From the NCBI RefSeq assembly GCF_943734655.1, contig NC_071354.1:227038397-227102396 (forward strand): 64,000 nucleotides of DNA, read 5' to 3'. The position numbers and the translations under genes are program-made. Shown piece by piece: positions 27,340 through 38,404 of the stretch. Each line of letters starts with the position of its first letter. Position 1 is the first letter of the stretch. Origin of the DNA: Sabethes cyaneus. Its lineage: Eukaryota > Arthropoda > Insecta > Diptera > Culicidae. Below the pieces are notes generated by a model. That model saw nothing but the letters and a program-made list of their open reading frames with translations, did no database searches and had not been told where the DNA came from.

Positions 27340-27561
27340 CTTGTTTCTTCTTTTTCCTCTTTTTCAATCCCGGCTCGCCTTTCATTTTACTACTTTTTTT
27401 TCGTTTTGATTTTCCGTTCCCTTGTCCGTTTCGTTGTCTTCAATTTTCATTCTTATCACAATGTTCTTCTTTTTCTGATGCCTTCTTCTTTTTCTCCTTT
27501 CTTATCCTGTTTTTCTGCTCTTTTGTCTTCTTTCTTTCTCGCTTACCCGCTTTCTTTTCCA

Positions 27562-27592
<31 letters not shown>

Positions 27593-28772
27593 GACTTTGT
27601 CTATTTGGCATTCGCCTCTGTTCTTTTCCATTTATCTTTCTTTTCTTTCATTTTTCTTCCTTTCTTTTTCGTTCTGCCTCTTTTTCAATCTTGTCTCCTC
27701 TTTTTGTGGTTTTTACCTTGTTTTTCATCCATTTCCGCTTTTTTCCCTTTTTATATCCCGTTTTTCTTTCCATTCTGTCACGTATCTCTATTTCACGTCA
27801 CGTCACGTATCGTATTTTTGTTATTTTCTTTCCTATCTTCCGACTCTCCCTTTTTCCTTTATTCGTTTCCATTTTGTCTTTTTTTTAACTCTTTTTTGTC
27901 TCTTTTCCTTCTCGTTTTCTGTCTTCATCTGTCCCATTTTGACCTTTAATATCCTGTTTGACCTCTTTTCCCTGTTTTCTCCATCAGGATTCCCGTTTTC
28001 TCTATCAGGATTTTCTTCCCGTTGTTCTTTTTTCTCTTTTGGTTTCGCTTGTTTTCTGTTCCACTTTCGCTTTAGTGTCTCGTTTTCCTTCTCTTTTCCT
28101 CTCTCGTTTTCCCACCTACCACGCTTGTTTCTCTTTTTCTGTCTCGTCTTCCCCTATTTGTTTCATTTTTCCTCCTTTTTCTCTCGTTTTTCCTTTTTTC
28201 TGTCCGTTTTTTTCCTTTTCGCACCTTGTTTTTCCACTTTTTTTTCGTTTGTAATTTTCAGCCTCGTTTCGTCTTTTTTCTCTTTGTTTCTTATTTTTGT
28301 CTGTTCCATTTTACTTCTTATTATGTCCACCTTTTCTGTCACGTTCTGTTTTTCTTTTTCGTTTCCTAGTTCATTTCGGTGTCTTCCACAATTTTCTTCT
28401 TTTTCTGATGTATCTTTCTTTTGCTTTCAAGTTTTCTCTTTCTTCTTTCTTATCCCGTTTTTCTCCTTTTTTGTCCGCTTTCTCTCGTTTTCTTTTTCAT
28501 TTTTCTCTCTTTTTTCACATTTTTCTTCTTTTCTATCTATTTTCTCTCTCATTTCATCGTGTTCATTATTGTATTTTTTTCTCTTCTCTCATTCTAATTA
28601 TTTTTTCTTATATTTTTCAGCTTTTTCTATCCAGTCTTCTCTTTTTCCTGGTTTACCCTCGTTTTTTTCTTCTATTTTCTTTTACTCCACTAGTTTCTGT
28701 TTTCATCTCCCGTTTTCCCTCCCATTCTGTCACGTCTTTCCTTCGTTTATTTTTTCTTTTTATTCCAGTTTT

Positions 28773-28816
<44 letters not shown>

Positions 28817-28939
28817 CAATTTCCTCATTTTCTATCCCGCTTATTCAGTTTTTGACATGTTTTTCTTCGAGCACTTTTCCGTTTTTTCTCTTTCATTTTT
28901 CATTCTCATCTCATTTTTCCTTATTTGCTTCTTTTTCAG
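27340..28939 (+). repeat. 1.6-kb polypyrimidine (+ strand) tract
   Basis: The + strand is overwhelmingly T and C, with irregular repetition of phrases such as TCGTTTTTCCTT, TCCCGTTTT and TTTCTTCTTTTTC. It includes a T run of about 32 at 27560-27589 and (TC)n at 28778-28814. It produces a spurious Phe/Ser ORF of over 400 codons. It resembles the tails of the composite repeats at 25.4 and 49.6 kb, so it may be a third member lacking its head. Confidence 0.85.
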
Positions 28940-30534
28940 GAGCGCTGCAGGAGACGGACAGCCTCTAGATCCATCGGTAATCCATCTTCTTCTTCTTCAG
29001 CAGCATAGAGCCGGGGTGGCTCATGCTGTTTCAAGCACTCGTCTCCATTCAACTCGGTCTTGGGCCACTCGTCGCCAATTTCCTAGTCGTCTCAGAAGTC
29101 GCAAATCGCTTTCGACCTGGTCGAGCCATCGTGCACGTTGGGCCCCCCTGTTCCTGGTGCCGGCGAGGTTGTTGAAGAGGACTATTTTCGGCATCCTTGC
29201 GACGTGTCCGGCCCACCGTAGCCTACTAACTTTCGCTAGATGTACGATGGGAGTCTCCCCAAGCAGTGCCTGTAGCTCGTGATTCATACGCCTCCGCCAC
29301 TCTCCGCTTTCAGTTTGTACTCCGCCAAATATCGTCCGCAGCACTTTCCGCTCGAACACGGCAAGGGTGCGTATGTCTTCCGTAAGCAGCGGCACGGCTT
29401 CAAGTCCATATAGAACTACTGGTCTAATAAGGGTTTTGTACATTGTTAGCTTCGTGCGGCGGCGTATGCTTCCTGATCGTAGCGTTTTACGAAGGGCAAA
29501 GTAGGCCCGATTTCCCGCTTGGATGCGCTGCTGGATCTCCTTACTAGTGTTGTTGTCCGCGGTCACCAGCGATCCCAAATACACGAACTCCTCTACCACT
29601 TCTAGTTCGTCGCCGTCAACGGTTACCGTCCGTGGGAGGCGCGCGTTTGTTTCTTTTGAGCCTCTTCCTTTCATGTATTTGGTCTTCGACGCATTTATTT
29701 TTAGCCCAATTCTCCTAGACTCCGCTTTCAGTCTGGCGTAGTTTGCCTCCGCCGTCGCAAAGTTTCTGGCAATGCAATGATATCGAAGTGATCAGCAAAG
29801 CCTAGAAGTTGACTACACTTGGTAAAAATCGTGCCTCTCGTTTCGATGCCCGCTCGTCGGATCACCCCCTTAAGAGCGATGTTGAACAGCATGCAGGATG
29901 AACCGTCACCTTGTCTTAACCCTCGCCACGTCTCGAAGGGACTCGAGAGTGTCCCAGAGATGCGTACGAAACACATCACTCGATCCAATGTAGCTCTGAT
30001 CAGTCGCATCAGTTTGTCCGGAAAACCGTGTTCGTGCATTATCTGCCATAGCTTGTCTCGATCGACTGTATCATATGCTGCTTTGAAATCAATAAAGATG
30101 TGATGCGGGGGCACGTTGTATTCCCGACATTTCTGCAAGATCTGTCGGATAGTAAAAATTTGGTCCGTAGTTGCGCGAGCCCCCATGAAACCCGCCTGAT
30201 AATTCCCTGTGAAACCTTGTGCTATCAGTGACAGCCGGCGTAACAGGATCTGGAAGAGTACCTTGTAGGCGGCGTTTACCAGCGTAATACCGCAATAGTT
30301 GCAGCAGTCTAGCCGATCACCCTTTTTGTAGATGGGACAAACCACTCCTTCCATCCATTCCTCCGGTAGCTTTTCCTCCTCCCAAATCCTCGAAATAACC
30401 CATTGTAGAGCCTTTGCTAGCTTTTCTCCGCCATGTTTAAAAGGCTCTGCCGGTAGGCGGTCCTTCCCAGCGGCTTTATTAGTCTTCAGCAGCCCGATTT
30501 CTCGTTTGACTTCTTGGAGATCGGTAATCCATCT
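28940..30534 (+). other. Candidate host exon split by an RTE insertion
   Basis: A strong acceptor (TTGCTTCTTTTTCAG, ending 28939) is followed by 48 nt that end in the left copy of the RTE target duplication at 28987. The right copy (30520-30534) is followed immediately by a consensus donor, GTAAGTATTT. Removing the RTE and one duplication leaves a 48-nt segment with two open frames between good splice sites. It could be a real short exon, a former exon or coincidence. There is no neighbouring exon to link it to. Confidence 0.35.
28988..30519 (-). mobile_element. RTE-B non-LTR retrotransposon, 5'-truncated, with 15-bp duplication
   Basis: On the minus strand the order is EVKREIGLLKTNKAAGKDRL near 30500, VCPIYKKGDRLDCCNY, then ARATTDQIFTIRQILQ, DFKAAYDTVDRDKLW and RGLRQGDGSSCMLFNIAL, with the catalytic FADD position reading FADH. 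A 217-codon frame (29021-29674) completes the thumb and C-terminal region with LTMYKTLIRPVVLYGLEA and RLRWAGHVARMPK. The 3' end is a GAA repeat at 28988-29002. The duplication ATCGGTAATCCATCT flanks it at 28973-28987 and 30520-30534. The two long frames are offset, so it is dead, but decay is modest. Confidence 0.9.
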
Positions 30535-30594
30535 GTAAGTATTTATTTATTCATTTGTTTTGTCAATAGACTAAACTTGTGGTTTTAGTCTTTG
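30535..30594. other. Spacer after RTE-B
   Basis: AT-rich sequence between the candidate donor site and the inverted-repeat block; nothing further seen. Confidence 0.3.
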
Positions 30595-30595
30595 A

Positions 30596-31378
30596 CCTTG
30601 AAATGCGGTCAGGCATTAATAATAATATTTTTTTGAAACGGTGGTTCTACAGTTGATGGAGAGACGGTAGGGGAAAGTACCAGATTTTTTTTTGTGTGGA
30701 GGGGAAAGAGTGGGAAGGTGAGGGGGGGGGGGCGTTATTGGTAGCTACGCTTAACAAGTTGTCGTTGTGACTCCTACCTTTTGTCCAATGGTAGAAGGTG
30801 CATGGGTCGAACCAAGCTATAATCTAAGATTAGAACCGGATTTGAAAAAGAATTCCATTACTTTTCCCTACTGTCTCTCCATCAATTGTAGAACCACCGT
30901 TTCAAAAAAATATTATTATTAATGCCTGACCGCATCTCAAGGTCTATTTCATAGGAACGGAACCTTTCTCTGAAAAGCCGCGCTGAGAATCGCGGCTAAC
31001 ACGCTGACAGACGAACAGCGTCACGCGCAGTACTTTGTAAGTCGCAAGGGCCTGCATAGTGTCGTCGTCCTGTTAGATTTAAACTTCTCGGTCGGTGGTT
31101 ATCTACAGTAGACGGAGGAAGAAGCATAATTTGTGTCTAAAAATAACCCAACCACATACGTCGCTACCTAAACAAGGGTGTTGTGCAGTCACCTTTTATC
31201 CAGCGCCTATGCGGTTCAAAGGTACAAGGGTACCAGCGAGCCACATGCCCTGGCGGGTGTTGTGGGTTTAAATCCGGTTATAATCTCAGCTTAGAGCTTG
31301 GTTCGACCCGTGCACCTTCCAGCATTGAACAAAAGGTAGGAGTCACAACGACAGCATGTTAAGCGTAGCTACCAATTA
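30596..31378. repeat. Two interlocked inverted repeats (probable overlapping MITEs)
   Basis: The first pair has arms of about 84 bp (30596-30679 and 30860-30943), sharing GCGGTCAGGCATTAATAATA and AACGGTGGTTCTAC. The second has arms of about 108 bp (30735-30842 and 31270-31378), sharing TTGGTAGCTACGCTTAAC and GGTCGAACCAAGCT. The order is A, B, A', B', so neither pair is simply nested in the other. No ORF or clear target duplication is seen. Confidence 0.75.
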
Positions 31379-34300
31379 ACCGGACGCACCATCGAAATTT
31401 TGCAATTTTTGTGAAAACCAAAAATGTTTATTTCGTGCTCGACGATTTGAAATGTTTCATATAATATGTAAAGTGAGAAAAAGTCATACCAAAACTGTTC
31501 AATTATGTACGTACATAACAGAATATACTTTTTAACAGTAAGCTGAAGTAGAACAAATGAATTAAGTTCATTGCAACCGTCCACATGGAGGGACAAATAG
31601 CAGGATTCAATCAATCAGTACTACGTGCATAAACGAACGTGATAACTGTAAAAACTTTTGTTCAAGAGAAAGATCGGCGACCGACGAGGTGAAGATATTT
31701 CTAACTTTTTATCGGTTTCATTTTCATGACATGATATCGCAGGGATATAAAAACCGAAAGTAGTCGCCACCATTGCATTGGGCTAATGCATCCAGTATGC
31801 GCAATCCGCATGTATGTGTGGACGTTTCCTAATAAAATGGTTTGACTGTACTCTGTCTTAAACCACTGCCATCGTCATCGTAAAAAGCATTTGCTCTTCC
31901 CATGTTCCGTGGGTACCACATAGAGCATACCTCTATGTTTTCCTACTAGATGAGCTCGATCTATCCGAAGCAAAAAAAACAACGGTGGCAACGATCTTTT
32001 CTACTCTTCATTATTTTTTCGCATGGATTTGCACACCGAATAATACACACCCGTGAAGTTTTGCCCGACGGCGAAGGGGAGGAAGTGGAAACCCTCTTAG
32101 CATCATATTCATATCCACTTTCGCTACTTTGGCTTAATCCGTAACACCGAATGATGGCACTCCCATGATGCACTGCTCAGATATATGCATGTATGTACCC
32201 GCAATTGCTGCTGGCCAGGCCAGCTCCGGGCCATACTTTGGCCGTAGCCGTAGAGGCCCACTTGTTGAGCCACCCAGTTTTTCGTGTTTTCCTCCTCCAC
32301 CCAAAACGAGGCCGTTTCGTTCGATTCATATGACGTCAAGTGTTGTTCCTTTCTCTTTCAGCCGTGTGCGTGTGTCGCTCGCTGGCTCGTGGACCGGAAG
32401 GTTTTGGGGTTTCGGCGGAACATTTTTGGTGTTACCCCAAATTATTTTCAATCCCCCTACTTTGCATGTGTGTTTTACAGGTCATGAAAAATTGTTTCTT
32501 CTGAGGTACCATTCTATCAAAAAGTTAAAAGCTTTCTTATCATTTCCTGGAATTGATGTTAATTTGACAAATAGACAAAAATACAAAAGAGCCAACGTAA
32601 TGTTGCACCGGAAATAAATTGTGAGACTAAATTTTACAAAAGAGACATGCACTGGACTCGATAAGCAACACACAGCGGCATCGCTGTATGTCGAATGGCT
32701 GTGCATCCCAATCTCCCATGGAGAAATTGGCCGATGTCCTTGACGATGTACGGGTATTGTAGTCGCTCTTTAAACTGCACTTCACTTGCTCGGTGCGAGC
32801 TTGATTAGCAGACACGCTGAAAGCGTGTAAACAAGTAATGTAATGGTGATGACAATGACCATAAAGTGCAATGCACATAGTCAGACTCCTCCACGCACGT
32901 ACGCAGTACGTACAGTATGCAAGTACCTACACAGTAAATAGCGAATTGATAACGGAACGGAGCGAAACCTTCGGTGCGGCCAACCGAGCAAGTCAGTGCT
33001 AAGGACAGCCGGCAACGTTGCAATTGGGGTGGGAATCAGTAGCTCTATATAAATGCCTTTCAGGGTTGACGGAGACGCACGGTCGGTTGTTTGAATGTAG
33101 CGCATTAGTGTTCGCAGTTCGAACTAATTCGCTAACCTCTACCACTCTCACAGTGCACAGGGCAGGAAAAATTTCAAAACGAATAAAATTGCCTTATATA
33201 ATTGTCAACTTCGGCTCGCAACGTCATGAAAAGGCATCCAATCGCTCGCAGAAGCTAGCCATCAACATGATTTATTGGATACTGTCCACGGAAAGCGCAC
33301 GCACCGCATCCGCAGAACGACTCTAGCAATCATGCTCCAATCAGAGCGACCGTTCGGACGACACACCGTGAAGAAAACTTAATTTAGACCTTCATTTCAT
33401 TGCTCATTAGTCGTTGCATTTCTGCTCGTCCGAACTTCAGTGCGTAAATGTCCGATGCGCTCGCGCTTGGCGAAAGTGACAATTTTGGTTGATGCATTTG
33501 CATACATTTAAACCCGCTCTGGTCTCGATATGAACAAACCCTACCGAGCGGGGAGCGGAGGGGATAGGGGAGTCCAAGGGGTCAGGTCAATGACTTGAAA
33601 AGACCAAGTAAGAATTTGCCTATTTTGAGCTAGCCGGACCGGGGAAATTTAACCTCATTCTTTCTATAGCTTCTAGCTCTCTGGAGTGAGTGGACAGTGC
33701 GAGAACAGCCGACGCGTAATCGTTTTTTCCGGGAGTTTTATTGGTCATGTCTAAAAACGGTCGCTTCGAAATGGGACAAAATATTTATGAGGTCAAACTA
33801 GTTTTTGCAGTGTTAACATTCAATTTTCGATTACGAATTGGAGTAACCCTAAGCAGAAAAGGAGTAAAGAGCTTTAAAACATCATAAGTTTATAAAGAAA
33901 AGCCTTTAGCTACCTAATTGAGTAATTTTTCAAATTCAAAAATTCAAAAAATAAACAGTCAAAGCCACATTTGAAAATTTTGTTTACTCGACGACATGAA
34001 AAATATACACGGAATAGTTTACTCGATACTTTCACACCACCAACGTTCTGACCATACGTTTATGTGTACTCAATATTCATAATCCAGAAAATTGCATCGA
34101 AAACTACCCCGTGAATTATTTTATATTAGGTAACTTTTGAAAAAGCAATAATTTTCGGCTTTTCTGTGACTAGCTAAGTGCCGAACTTTGCATGGGATTA
34201 AAATTAGGCTAAGTTTATTTGCTGAATGATTGTGGGAGATCTCAAAATGGATGTTGACAGCTATTTCAAAATTCAAATTAGTTCCAATAGTTCTACCTTT

Positions 34301-34485
34301 TTCTCTCTATCCTCTTTCTCTCCCGCGTGCTCCTCACCCACAGACTAATCTGTGCCTCACTCATCAATCTTACCATCCCTTTTCCCTGCCATCAACTCAT
34401 TCAAACCTCTCATTGACCCCAAACAGCCATCCACCCGACAAACTTAGCAACAACAAACAAAGCGCTTTTTCTTTATTTCCTTGAC
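31379..34485. other. Intergenic DNA; no gene confidently seen
   Basis: 31.4-31.9 kb is AT-rich with a TATA-like GGATATAAAAACC at 31742 and AATAAA at about 31830. 31.9-33.6 kb is GC-richer. A TATA box (TATATAAA) lies at 33046-33053 without a matching gene downstream. 33.6-34.5 kb is AT-rich with short C-rich ORFs that have no domain. Confidence 0.35.
33046..33053 (+). promoter_or_regulatory. TATA-like box, gene not identified
   Basis: TATATAAA sits in a GC-richer stretch. A TCGGTT about 37 bases downstream is a weak match to the arthropod initiator TCAGTT. The ORF that follows (33018-33326) carries no known domain, so this remains a candidate only. Confidence 0.25.
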
Positions 34486-34489
34486 CAAA

Positions 34490-35090
34490 ATATTGTAGCG
34501 GAAAAAACAAGTCCGACTACCAGCTTGAATGCGTTATTGAATCTCCTTGCCTTGCTCATATTGTCGTTGGCAGTGACTAGAGATTCCAAATCTATGAACT
34601 CATCTACCACTTCCAGTTTATAGCCGTCAACATTCACAATCCGTGGGACGCGAACGTTATTTTCTCGGGAACCTCGTCGTACCATATAAATATTTGGGTT
34701 TTGACGCATTGAGTTGTAATGCAATCCTCCTAGCCTTCGTTTTCAGTCTGGCATAGACTGTTTCCACCGTCCGTCCAGGCTTCTGGTAATGCAGTCAAGG
34801 TAGTCTGCGAAGGCTAGGACTGGGCTATACTTTTGGCGAAAATCGTTCCTCTCATTTCGATACCCGTTCGCCGGATCACACCTTCTATAGCGATGTTGAA
34901 TAACATACAAGGTCATGGCCTACCCCTAACCGCAACCCTTTGCGTGATTCAAAGTTACTCAAATCAGCTGCGCTAGTTTGTCCGTAAAATCGTACTCGTG
35001 TATTATCTACTAAAGCTGTTTGCGCTCGACTGTATCGTATGGTATCTTGAAATCCATGAAAAAATGGAGCGTGCGCACATTTTACTCCCA
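34490..35090 (-). pseudogene. Decayed RTE-B-like fragment
   Basis: Minus-strand broken frames match RTE-B in order: a QGLRLGVGHD-like version of the RGLRQGDG motif near 34930, TRLEAKTKARRIALQLNASK-like sequence near 34700-34750, then NVDGYKLEVVDEF and SLVTANDNMSK at 34560-34640. Several stops and frameshifts show age. It ends near 34490. Confidence 0.75.
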
Positions 35091-35109
35091 AAATTTCTGG
35101 AGAATTTGT

Positions 35110-35400
35110 CAGTGTTGTTGTGTCCGTCGGTTATTTCCAACCGAGTCCTCCGGAATACGGAACAACGTCCGTCAAAGTCTACGTTCGTCCAAAAACTGAC
35201 TCTTGTTTAGAGCATGCTATATCATGCCATAGTATGCGTAAGTCTCATATTGAACGATTCATTTCTCTCCTTGTCTCTTATCGTTCGTATGACGGTATTC
35301 TTCCTATGCAAGGGGTTTCAGTTACACGCAAGTAAATAATTCAGTTTCATTAGATTTGTTTTACGCTGATTCATCTAACTCGGCTCGTTCCCTACAAGTG
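35110..35400 (+). repeat. Dispersed repeat family X, intact-order copy
   Basis: Shares AACCGAGTCCTCCGGAATAC, GTCTACGTTCGTCCAAAAA, TGACTCTTG, TCTCCTTGTCTCTTA, the CGTTCGTA site and TTTCATTAGATTT...CGTTCCCTACA with sequences at 43745-43945 and 45413-45525. There the family is interrupted by the element at 43946-45412. It has no coding domain. It could be an LTR or the internal part of an unrecognised element. Confidence 0.6.
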
Positions 35401-35420
35401 TGTAAAAGTTTAATAAGTAA

Positions 35421-35797
35421 TCCAGCATTTTACGAGCCATAATGGCGGAAGGCATAGTCCGTGTTCGTATTATTTCAACAACCTTTTTGACATTTTTGTA
35501 TCCAGCTTTTTACGAGCCGTAATGGCGGACAGCATAATCCGTTTTCGTAATATTTGATCGGCATTTTTAACATATCGGTATCCAGCTTTTTACGAATCAT
35601 AACGGCGGACGTGTTCGTAGTATTTTAACAGCATTTTTGACATTTCCCTAATACATCGCACGTTTTCTTTCCGTACATTCCTTAAGTTTTACCGTGAATC
35701 CGCGGAAAGAAAACGTGCGATGCATTAGGGAAATGTCAAAAATTCTGTTCAAATATTACGAACACGTCCGCCATTATGACTCGTAAAAAGCTGGATA
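35421..35797. mobile_element. Foldback element A preceded by two tandem extra arms
   Basis: TCCAGCTTTTTACGAGCC-like arms start at 35421, 35501 and 35581, an approximate 80-bp period. The third is the left arm of a complete palindromic element (35579-35797) whose right arm ends CTCGTAAAAAGCTGGATA. The arms include CATCGCACGTTTTCTTTCCG and span nearly the whole 219 bp. No ORF is present. Extra arms in tandem are unusual for a MITE and suggest slippage or unequal exchange. Confidence 0.8.
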
Positions 35798-35985
35798 CAT
35801 CGCACATTTCCTTTCCCCTCGTTCTCACGGTAAAACTAAAGAAACGAACGGGAAGAAAACGTGCGAAGTATACAGAAATGTCAAAATGACTCGGTGAAAA
35901 GCTGGATACATCGCACGTTTTCTTTCCGCTCGTTTCTTTAGCCTTGTCGTGAGAACGAGGGGAAAGGAAATGTGCGATGTAAACA
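35798..35985. repeat. Second foldback inverted repeat
   Basis: ACATCGCACATTTCCTTTCC with CTCGTTCTCACGG on the left (35797-35830) pairs with GAGAACGAGGGGAAAGGAAA...GTGCGATG on the right (35950-35980). The inner part CGTTTCTTTAG also pairs. An internal copy of AAAGCTGGATACATCGCACG links it to the ends of foldback element A. Confidence 0.7.
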
Positions 35986-36049
35986 GAAATGTCAATCGAA
36001 AAATGCGAACGTCACAAAAAAATGAATGATTTTGCGCGCTTATAGCTTA

Positions 36050-36465
36050 GCGGTTTCCCGATCGATTTGAAATATTTTTGCACCAATCGATCGAAAAATC
36101 TTCTACGCATCTACACGAATAAAGAAAACTATTGATTTTTAAGTGCGCACTATTGAAAAATTGGAAATAATGAAGCCTTGTCCATCTAGAAATCCTAGCT
36201 TCGTGAATGGTTGTTGGATATAACGTCATCAAAGTGGTAATGAGTATTCACGCTTCGGTTTATAATTCAGTCAATTCATAATAGATTTCCAAGCTATTTA
36301 CACCAATAGATCGGAAAATCTAATTGGAAAATATAGAAAACTATTGCTTTTCAATGCACGCCATTGAAAAGTTGAAAATAACTCTAACTCAGTAGTTAGA
36401 CAGCAGTTTGTTCAACTCTTCGTCGAGATATAAATTCTCGCTTCGTGATTGGTTGGAATAATTTA
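36050..36465. repeat. Imperfect tandem duplication of about 200 bp
   Basis: Two blocks share ACCAAT(C/A)GATCG(A/G)AAAATCT, GAAAACTATTG, a GCAC/GCGC...ATTGAAAA(A/G)TTG(G/A)AAATAA stretch and GCTTCGTGA(A/T)TGGTTG. They lie between the two foldback elements and may be the body of a larger composite element. Nothing coding is visible. Confidence 0.55.
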
Positions 36466-36478
36466 CAATTATTTTGGA

Positions 36479-36695
36479 ATCCAGCTTTTTACGAGCCATA
36501 ATGGCGGACGTGTTCGTAATATTTGAACACCATTTTTGACATTTCCCTAATACATCGCACGTTTTCTTTCCGTACATTCCTTTAGTTTTACCGTGAACGC
36601 GCGGAAAGAAAACGTGCGATGTATTAGGGAAATGTCAAAAATGCTGTCCAAATATTACGAACACGTCCGCCTTTATGGCTCGTAAAAAGCTGGAT
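36479..36695. mobile_element. Foldback element B
   Basis: 217 bp, near-perfect palindrome: ATCCAGCTTTTTACGAGCC at the left and GGCTCGTAAAAAGCTGGAT at the right, with arms continuing through GGCGGACGTGTTCGTAATAT and CATCGCACGTTTTCTTTCCG to a short loop around 36586. It is highly similar to element A at 35579-35797. Confidence 0.85.
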
Positions 36696-36699
36696 AAGT

Positions 36700-38040
36700 T
36701 TTGACACAATTCAGAAACCAACGAGAAAATTGATGGAAAATTCCATCCAATTCTACTATAACAAAGTTACAAGAGAATTAATGGAATCCTACCCATTCTC
36801 GTTGATTGCTAATGGATCATTGAAGATAGCTGGTTTTGAAGTGACAACTACTTTATTTTGGCGCTAGTATATTAAGGCTGTGAACCATTTCGCGAAATTT
36901 TTAACTTAAAAGTCGAGTCGTGCACGTCTGCAGTTCTCGATCAGCCGTATTCATCGGCTGCTGAGGAAAGGAAACTATTGAAGCTGGAGCTGGCTGATGT
37001 GATGGAATAATTAACTGCGGAAGTGCTGCTCACGACAACAAATAGACCAGAATTATACAACGTCGCTTCCAGCTGCCCAACAAACATTTTTGTTGAATAA
37101 CAGCTTATTAAGCGATTGTTACCCGGTAATTGGCTATACAATGGTTGAATAAGCTACTATTAAAAAAAATGTTTGTTGGGTGGTCACCTGGACTGGTATT
37201 TTTATCGTGACTCATGACTCATGAATAATTGTATTACTATCCCGCATTTTGCACCTTACTGGACACCGCAGTCTAAAAGTGCGCCTGGCACAATAAGTGC
37301 GATAATACTGCGACTGTGAGTGAGAAGCAGAAAGAGTGACAACAGCAATGTTGCTGTTTTCTTTTGTCATATACATTGGCATTAGAGAAAATAATCTGGA
37401 TTAATCCAGGTACAGCTGCAAAGCACAATACAGTGGACCCCCGTTCGTTTGAACGATTGCTCATGCAAACTAACGGGGTAAGTTTTTAATTTGAACAATT
37501 GGCAACCTTAAATATGCTGGAACTTGTGTGAACTGGTCGCCCTACTCTTTGTTATTGTTTTGGTGGTTTGATTCAGTTGGAAGTTGGAAGCAGCGAATAT
37601 TTCATTCTCTGATCGGATTTCTATCAAAATCGTTGGGAAAACGCAATTTGAAACAGATTAAACACGTTAGATCAGTACAGACAAATCGCGTTTATACGCA
37701 TTGTCTGCTTAAGCAAATGATGTCATGTTGAGAATGACATTTGAACCATTTTTAATTGCACGACGTGCAAAAACCAACGGGGTGCAAATTAAAAGGTGTT
37801 CAGATTAAAAACGGTCAAACGAACGGGGTCCCACGGTACATACATGGATACATTCTACTATCGCTACAAAGAAACATACGTAGTCCTACGTCTCCTATAC
37901 GGTCGTGTCTTATGCACAGTGCATCTGATGTTTATTCGAATTAGCGAGTTTCGGATTATTAAGTCGGTGCAATTAATGAAAAGAAGTCGATTTTCGTAAA
38001 GAAATCTTTTCATTTTCAGGAACTTTCAACCTTTTTCCGG
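36700..38040. other. Intergenic DNA with one MITE
   Basis: Apart from the 105-bp MITE at 37076-37180, no feature is supported. A block around 36817-36868 (TCATTGAAGATAGCT, AGTGACAACT, GGCGCTAGT) recurs inside the hAT-like MITE at 59226-59569, so part of this stretch is probably a decayed relative. Confidence 0.45.
37076..37180. mobile_element. 105-bp MITE, copy 2
   Basis: Ends CCCAACAAACATTTTT and AAAAATGTTTGTTGGG form a near-perfect terminal inverted repeat. It has the same length and internal blocks as the copy at 20435-20539 and is better preserved. Confidence 0.85.
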
Positions 38041-38199
38041 ATTTGTGCGCGCAAATAGCTATTAAATTTTTATTTTTCTACCTTAACCACACCCAGGTAG
38101 CGCTTCTGTATGTTTCATTTTCTATTCATTTCACTTGTATGAATATTATAGCAAACCATCACAACCCTGCGCTATGGTTTCATTTTCCTTTCATACCAT

Positions 38200-38404
38200 C
38201 ACACATCAAACAGTGCAAAAGTGCAAAAAGAAGTGGTGGAAACTGTTCATTTTTTCACGTAGCAAATTCAAATTCTTCAAGACTCAGCGCTGCACGCATT
38301 TCGTTGAGGGGCAGTTCTAAAACTGTATAGAAAAACAGTGCAAAAAGTGATAAATCGTGTTCAATTTATTTCATAAAGTTCAACAGTAGTAGCTTCTTTT
38401 CACT
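38200..38404 (+). promoter_or_regulatory. Probable Rbp1 promoter and non-coding first exon
   Basis: A consensus donor (ACT|GTAAGTATTT) at 38404/38405 and an acceptor (CTACCTTTTTCAACAG) ending at 38798 would remove a 394-bp intron and leave 16 nt of 5' UTR before the ATG at 38815. The transcription start cannot be placed: no clear TATA box precedes the donor, which suits a broadly expressed gene. Confidence 0.45.

Noticed and set aside
27597..29282. 561-codon Phe/Ser-rich ORF that looks like a membrane protein
   Set aside because: It comes from the polypyrimidine tract and runs into antisense RTE sequence; hydrophobicity is due to TTT, TTC and CTT codons.
31742..31835. TATA-like box followed 90 bp later by AATAAA, a possible tiny transcription unit
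   Set aside because: No ORF or RNA structure supports it; both motifs are common in AT-rich DNA.
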